In this document: one piece after another, positions 6,265 to 8,900 of the stretch
Layout of the letters: every line of letters begins with the position of its first letter
How positions within the stretch are numbered: the first letter of the stretch is position 1
Source of the DNA: SOIA01 sp050116035
Lineage (GTDB): Bacteria; Acidobacteriota; Aminicenantia; Aminicenantales; Aminicenantaceae
Assembly: GCA_050116035.1 (NCBI GenBank)
Contig: JASFPJ010000119.1
Coordinates: forward strand, 1-8,900
Direction: 5' to 3'
Length of the DNA stretch: 8,900 bases
Notes under the pieces: model-generated
What the model was told of the DNA's origin: nothing
What the model saw: only the letters and a program-made list of their open reading frames with translations
Database searches by the model: none
Program-made: the position numbers and the translations under genes

Positions 6265-7602
6265 GTGAAAAAGAGGAAAGTATTTTTCTTGGTTCTCCTT
6301 TGCATCTGTTTGTTAAACTCATTGGCCATGGCCAACGGATTGAACCTGAACAGTCTCGGGACGCGGGCTCTGGCTATGGGTGGAGCCTTTGTCGGATTGG
6401 CGGATGATTTCAGCGCCATTTTCTGGAATCCGGCAGGAATGGCTCTTTTCCAAAAGAAGTATTTCGGCTTCTATGGAACAGATCTCATTCCTTCCACCCA
6501 ATACAGGTTGGATGTGGATGTCCCGCCAGTCATCACACTGGTGAATGCGAGAACGGATACCAAACACTACCTGGCTGGCCTGGCTGCCTATTATCATCCT
6601 GTGAGCGAGAAAGTAGTGGTCGGTTTGGGTGTGTATGTTCCGTCCGGTCTCGGAGCCCAGTGGGATGGGACTGATTTTGCAGCACTCCCGGTTCAAGCCG
6701 GCCTGCCTGCGAATCCGTTCATTAACTGGAAGAGCAAAATAGGAATGGTCACTTTTTCCCCGGCGCTCGCGGTCAAGGTCAACGATAAGTTGTCCCTCGG
6801 AGCCACGTTTAACATAAACTATGCCATGTTCGATATCTCTATGTGGGCCGGTGCGACAGAAGTACCGATGCCGCTTGTCGACCTCAGCCAATATGAGGAA
6901 AGTATGACTGGATGGGGATACGGCGCGACTCTCGGAGTGCTTTTCAGGCCAGTAGAAAAGTTGAGCGTTGGAGCGACTTTCCGTTCGGCCAGCACGGTTG
7001 GATTCAATGGAGAAGCCACCATCAGCGGTATGAGTGACCTGAGTACAGCAATGGGTATTCCGATAAACGATACCTCAGACCTTGAAAGAGAAGTCACCTG
7101 GCCGATGTGGCTCGCCGGAGGAGTCGCGTTCAGACCCATAGAGGGGTTGACTCTGACAGGCGATGTGCAGTGGACTCAGTGGTCAAAGATCGACGTGATG
7201 GAAACTGTGTTTGTCGACCCATTCTGGGCAACAATGATGGAACAGAGCGGTGATGATGCCAGACCCTTCCACTGGGAAGATGCTCTCCAGATTCGAATCG
7301 GCGCCGAATATAAGATCGATACACTGGCTTTTCGGGCAGGATATTATTACGACCCATCTCCCGCTCCCGATCGGACGATGAATGTGCTCCTCCCCAATTT
7401 TGATTTCAACGTGATAACAGCTGGCGTTGGCACCCACCTTAACGGGCTTCAGCTGGATTTCGGCATTGAGTATCTGATGGGAAAAGAGAGGAATGTTCCT
7501 GTGGATAGAGTGGCCACCGATCCTGATTGGGAAACGGCTCAGCCCGGCAGATACAATATGAGTATAGTTGTGCCCACAATCTCCGTAAGTTATAAATTTT
7601 AA
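6265..7602 (+). CDS. FadL/OmpP1-family outer-membrane transport protein
   Basis: This is a 445-residue beta-barrel of the FadL/OmpP1/TodX family, which lets hydrophobic compounds such as long-chain fatty acids or aromatic hydrocarbons cross the outer membrane. The first 23 residues form a classical Sec signal peptide: a basic start (MKKRK), a hydrophobic core and an AMA cleavage site before Asn24. The family hallmark follows at about residues 25-60, including GTRALAMGGAFVGLADD and WNPAGMA, which in FadL forms the N-terminal hatch. The rest is alternating strand-like segments rich in Gly, Tyr and Trp (for example LSLGATFNINYAMFDISMW and LAFRAGYYYDPSP), and it ends SVSYKF with the terminal Phe typical of BAM substrates. 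The actual substrate cannot be told from sequence. Neighbours do not help: an Fe-S carrier gene 114 bases upstream and galU 95 bases downstream. Confidence 0.93.
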   Translation: MKKRKVFFLVLLCICLLNSLAMANGLNLNSLGTRALAMGGAFVGLADDFSAIFWNPAGMALFQKKYFGFYGTDLIPSTQYRLDVDVPPVITLVNARTDTKHYLAGLAAYYHPVSEKVVVGLGVYVPSGLGAQWDGTDFAALPVQAGLPANPFINWKSKIGMVTFSPALAVKVNDKLSLGATFNINYAMFDISMWAGATEVPMPLVDLSQYEESMTGWGYGATLGVLFRPVEKLSVGATFRSASTVGFNGEATISGMSDLSTAMGIPINDTSDLEREVTWPMWLAGGVAFRPIEGLTLTGDVQWTQWSKIDVMETVFVDPFWATMMEQSGDDARPFHWEDALQIRIGAEYKIDTLAFRAGYYYDPSPAPDRTMNVLLPNFDFNVITAGVGTHLNGLQLDFGIEYLMGKERNVPVDRVATDPDWETAQPGRYNMSIVVPTISVSYKF

Positions 7603-7697
7603 GTAAATAAAAAGAAAGATTCGAGTAGAATCCTGTAGGACAGTCCAATTTGGCCCGGTGCGGGAGATATTCATCATTTCTCGCTTAAGGAGATAAA

Positions 7698-8558
7698 ATG
7701 AAGATACGAAAAGCAATCATTCCTGCGGCAGGTTTTGGGACGCGGTTCCTTCCTGCGACAAAGTCCCAGCCGAAAGAGATGCTTGCGGTCATAGATAAAC
7801 CCCTCATCCTCTACTCTGTTGAAGAGGCGGTTCAATCCGGGATAGAGAGCATTGCCATAATCACAAGCCGCGGGAAGTCTTCTATGGAGGATTATTTTGA
7901 CAGCAGTCCTGAGCTGGAACAGTTTCTGGAAGAAAAGGGAAAACTCGATTATCTCAAAGAGGTCAGAAGGATTTCCGAACTCGCGGAATTCTGCTACATC
8001 CGGCAGAAGGAAGCCCTTGGTTTGGGACATGCGGTTCTCATGGGTGAAAAGTTCATTGGCCAGGAGCCTTTTGCCGTTCTTCTCCCTGATGATATCTATG
8101 ACTGTCAGACTCCCTGCACAAAGCAGCTCGTCGACGCCTACGATGAGTATCAGGCTTCTGCCATCGTCCTGGGACGCACAGATGAGGAAGGAACGAAAAT
8201 GTACGGGATTGTCAAACCCAGGCAAGTGACTGAAAGGGTGTTCCAGATAGAGGATCTGGTTGAAAAGCCCGGGCCGGAGAAGGCCTTTTCCGATCTGGCC
8301 AGTCTGGGAAGGTATGTTTTCACACCCGAAATCTTCGAGGGCATAAAAAAGACAAAACCCGACCACCGGGGAGAAATCCAGCTCCCGGATGGCGTCAAGT
8401 ACCTCCTGGAGAAACAGCCAGTCTATGGGGTTCTCTTCGAGGGAGACCGCTACGATTGCGGCGATAAGATGGGATTTCTCGAGGCGACAATCTCCCTTGC
8501 GCTCAAAAGGCCCGAGTTCAGTGAGGGGCTGAAAGATTTCCTAAAGTCCCTTTCCTGA
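7698..8558 (+). CDS. galU: UTP--glucose-1-phosphate uridylyltransferase GalU
   Basis: GalU joins UTP and glucose-1-phosphate to give UDP-glucose and pyrophosphate in the cytoplasm, supplying lipopolysaccharide, exopolysaccharide and trehalose or galactose pathways. The 286-residue length is normal. The nucleotide-binding start is canonical: KAIIPAAGFGTRFLPATKSQPKEML, with the GxGTR loop at residues 12-16 and Lys22. Further family motifs are ALGLGHAV, the metal-binding LLPDD, the VEKP segment, GRYVFTPEIFE and the C-terminal DCGDKMGFLEA. This set separates it from RmlA and GlmU nucleotidyltransferases. AAGGAGA ends about five bases before the ATG. The stop codon TGA (8556-8558) lies inside the first copy of a 31-bp direct repeat, so the last residues may have been set by that repeat, although KDFLKSLS looks like a normal end. 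Confidence 0.96.
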   Translation: MKIRKAIIPAAGFGTRFLPATKSQPKEMLAVIDKPLILYSVEEAVQSGIESIAIITSRGKSSMEDYFDSSPELEQFLEEKGKLDYLKEVRRISELAEFCYIRQKEALGLGHAVLMGEKFIGQEPFAVLLPDDIYDCQTPCTKQLVDAYDEYQASAIVLGRTDEEGTKMYGIVKPRQVTERVFQIEDLVEKPGPEKAFSDLASLGRYVFTPEIFEGIKKTKPDHRGEIQLPDGVKYLLEKQPVYGVLFEGDRYDCGDKMGFLEATISLALKRPEFSEGLKDFLKSLS

Positions 8559-8584
8559 ATTATTCATAAAATAGGCCGACTTCT
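8554..8584. repeat. 31-bp direct repeat, copy 1 (overlaps the galU stop)
   Basis: It begins CCTGAATTATTCATAAAA and ends GGCCGACTTCT, identical to copy 2 at 8762-8792 in 30 of 31 bases (A here, C there, at repeat position 20). It contains the near-palindrome TGAATTATTCA. Its third to fifth bases are the galU TGA stop codon. Confidence 0.85.
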
Positions 8585-8900
8585 GCGCATAAAAACCTCT
8601 CAAGGAAAAATAATCATCTTATGTCGGCATCTTTTCCCCTTCGGGCGAGCCGATCTCACTGAATCTGCTTTGTTGCGACCCAATCGCGGTGGAAGACCAC
8701 AGCTTCATGGGATGACGCCTCGCATCTTCAGCAACCTCGACTCGTGAATAATCCACGTTCACCTGAATTATTCATAAAATCGGCCGACTTCTCAATTACA
8801 ATAAAGCGCTGAAGGATGACTAATCGTCAGGGGCAGGTTTCAGGTGAATTTTTAGCCGAACGTCTTACACTATTTCTCTTCCCTAATCCTGGTCTCCCAC
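8559..8900. other. 342-base gene-free tail after galU
   Basis: No gene with family similarity is visible. The tail holds the rest of the first 31-bp repeat, a 177-base inter-repeat segment, the second repeat copy and 108 further bases. The inter-repeat segment has small adjacent hairpins, GCGA/TCGC (8675-8687) and GTGG/CCAC (8689-8700). On the minus strand it has an open frame from a GTG at 8762 to a TAA at 8619-8621 (47 codons, or 29 from the ATG at 8708), containing KLWSSTAIGSQQSRF; it has no good ribosome site and I recognise no family. TGAATAAT at 8745-8752 mirrors ATTATTCA at 8767-8774 in the second repeat. No galU terminator with a T tract is seen. The last 108 bases show nothing I can name. 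Confidence 0.5.
8762..8792. repeat. 31-bp direct repeat, copy 2
   Basis: This is the second copy of the repeat at 8554-8584, in the same orientation and 208 bases further on, with one substitution that creates CGGCCG. Sequences on either side of the two copies are not alike beyond the 31 bp, so this is a shared module and not a simple tandem duplication of a longer unit. Confidence 0.85.

Noticed and set aside
6319..6891. 190-codon minus-strand open frame opposite the FadL-like gene
   Set aside because: Antisense shadow; the plus-strand frame has a signal peptide and the FadL hallmark.
7674..8366. 230-codon minus-strand open frame
   Set aside because: It lies antisense over galU, which has complete family motifs and a good ribosome site; the antisense product has no recognisable features.

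Overview
The window carries five recognisable protein genes and one unrecognised small acidic gene, separated by short spacers that hold two families of non-coding repeats. The genes are ordinary bacterial housekeeping genes: mutS (cut at its 5' end by the window edge), clpB, a NifU-C-domain Fe-S scaffold gene, a FadL/OmpP1-type outer-membrane protein gene and galU. The host is a Gram-negative (diderm) bacterium, because the FadL-like protein has a signal peptide and is an outer-membrane beta-barrel. GC content is moderate and purine-rich Shine-Dalgarno sites are clear in front of clpB, the NifU-like gene, the FadL-like gene and galU. My best lineage guess is an Acidobacteriota/Aminicenantes-like or similar uncultured anaerobe, but that is a low-confidence impression and not something the sequence proves.

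Layout. 1-2374 (+): mutS lacking roughly its first hundred codons. 2375-2492: short convergent spacer. 2493-2828 (-): a 111-residue, strongly acidic protein of unknown function. 2829-3123: divergent spacer with a candidate promoter in each direction and one weak 47-codon open frame. 3124-5709 (+): clpB, full length. 5715-5843: a 129-bp inverted-repeat element, starting 5 bases after the clpB stop, built of nested GGGA...TCCC palindromes and containing a hairpin followed by nine Ts. 5929-6150 (+): NifU-like gene, probably driven by a promoter whose -35 box overlaps the right end of that element. 6265-7602 (+): FadL-like porin gene with a GTG start. 7698-8558 (+): galU. 8554-8900: gene-free tail with two copies of a 31-bp direct repeat 208 bp apart; the first copy contains the galU stop codon.

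How the genes relate. They do not form one pathway. MutS repairs mismatches, ClpB rescues aggregated proteins, the NifU-like protein carries Fe-S clusters, the FadL-like protein moves hydrophobic compounds across the outer membrane, and GalU makes UDP-glucose for envelope and exopolysaccharide synthesis. The last four lie on the same strand with gaps of about 95-220 bases and may be partly co-transcribed, but each has its own ribosome-binding site.

I did not find a convincing new biological system. The items most worth a second look are the nested palindromic element behind clpB, the 31-bp repeat pair at the galU 3' end, and the orphan acidic protein divergent from clpB.
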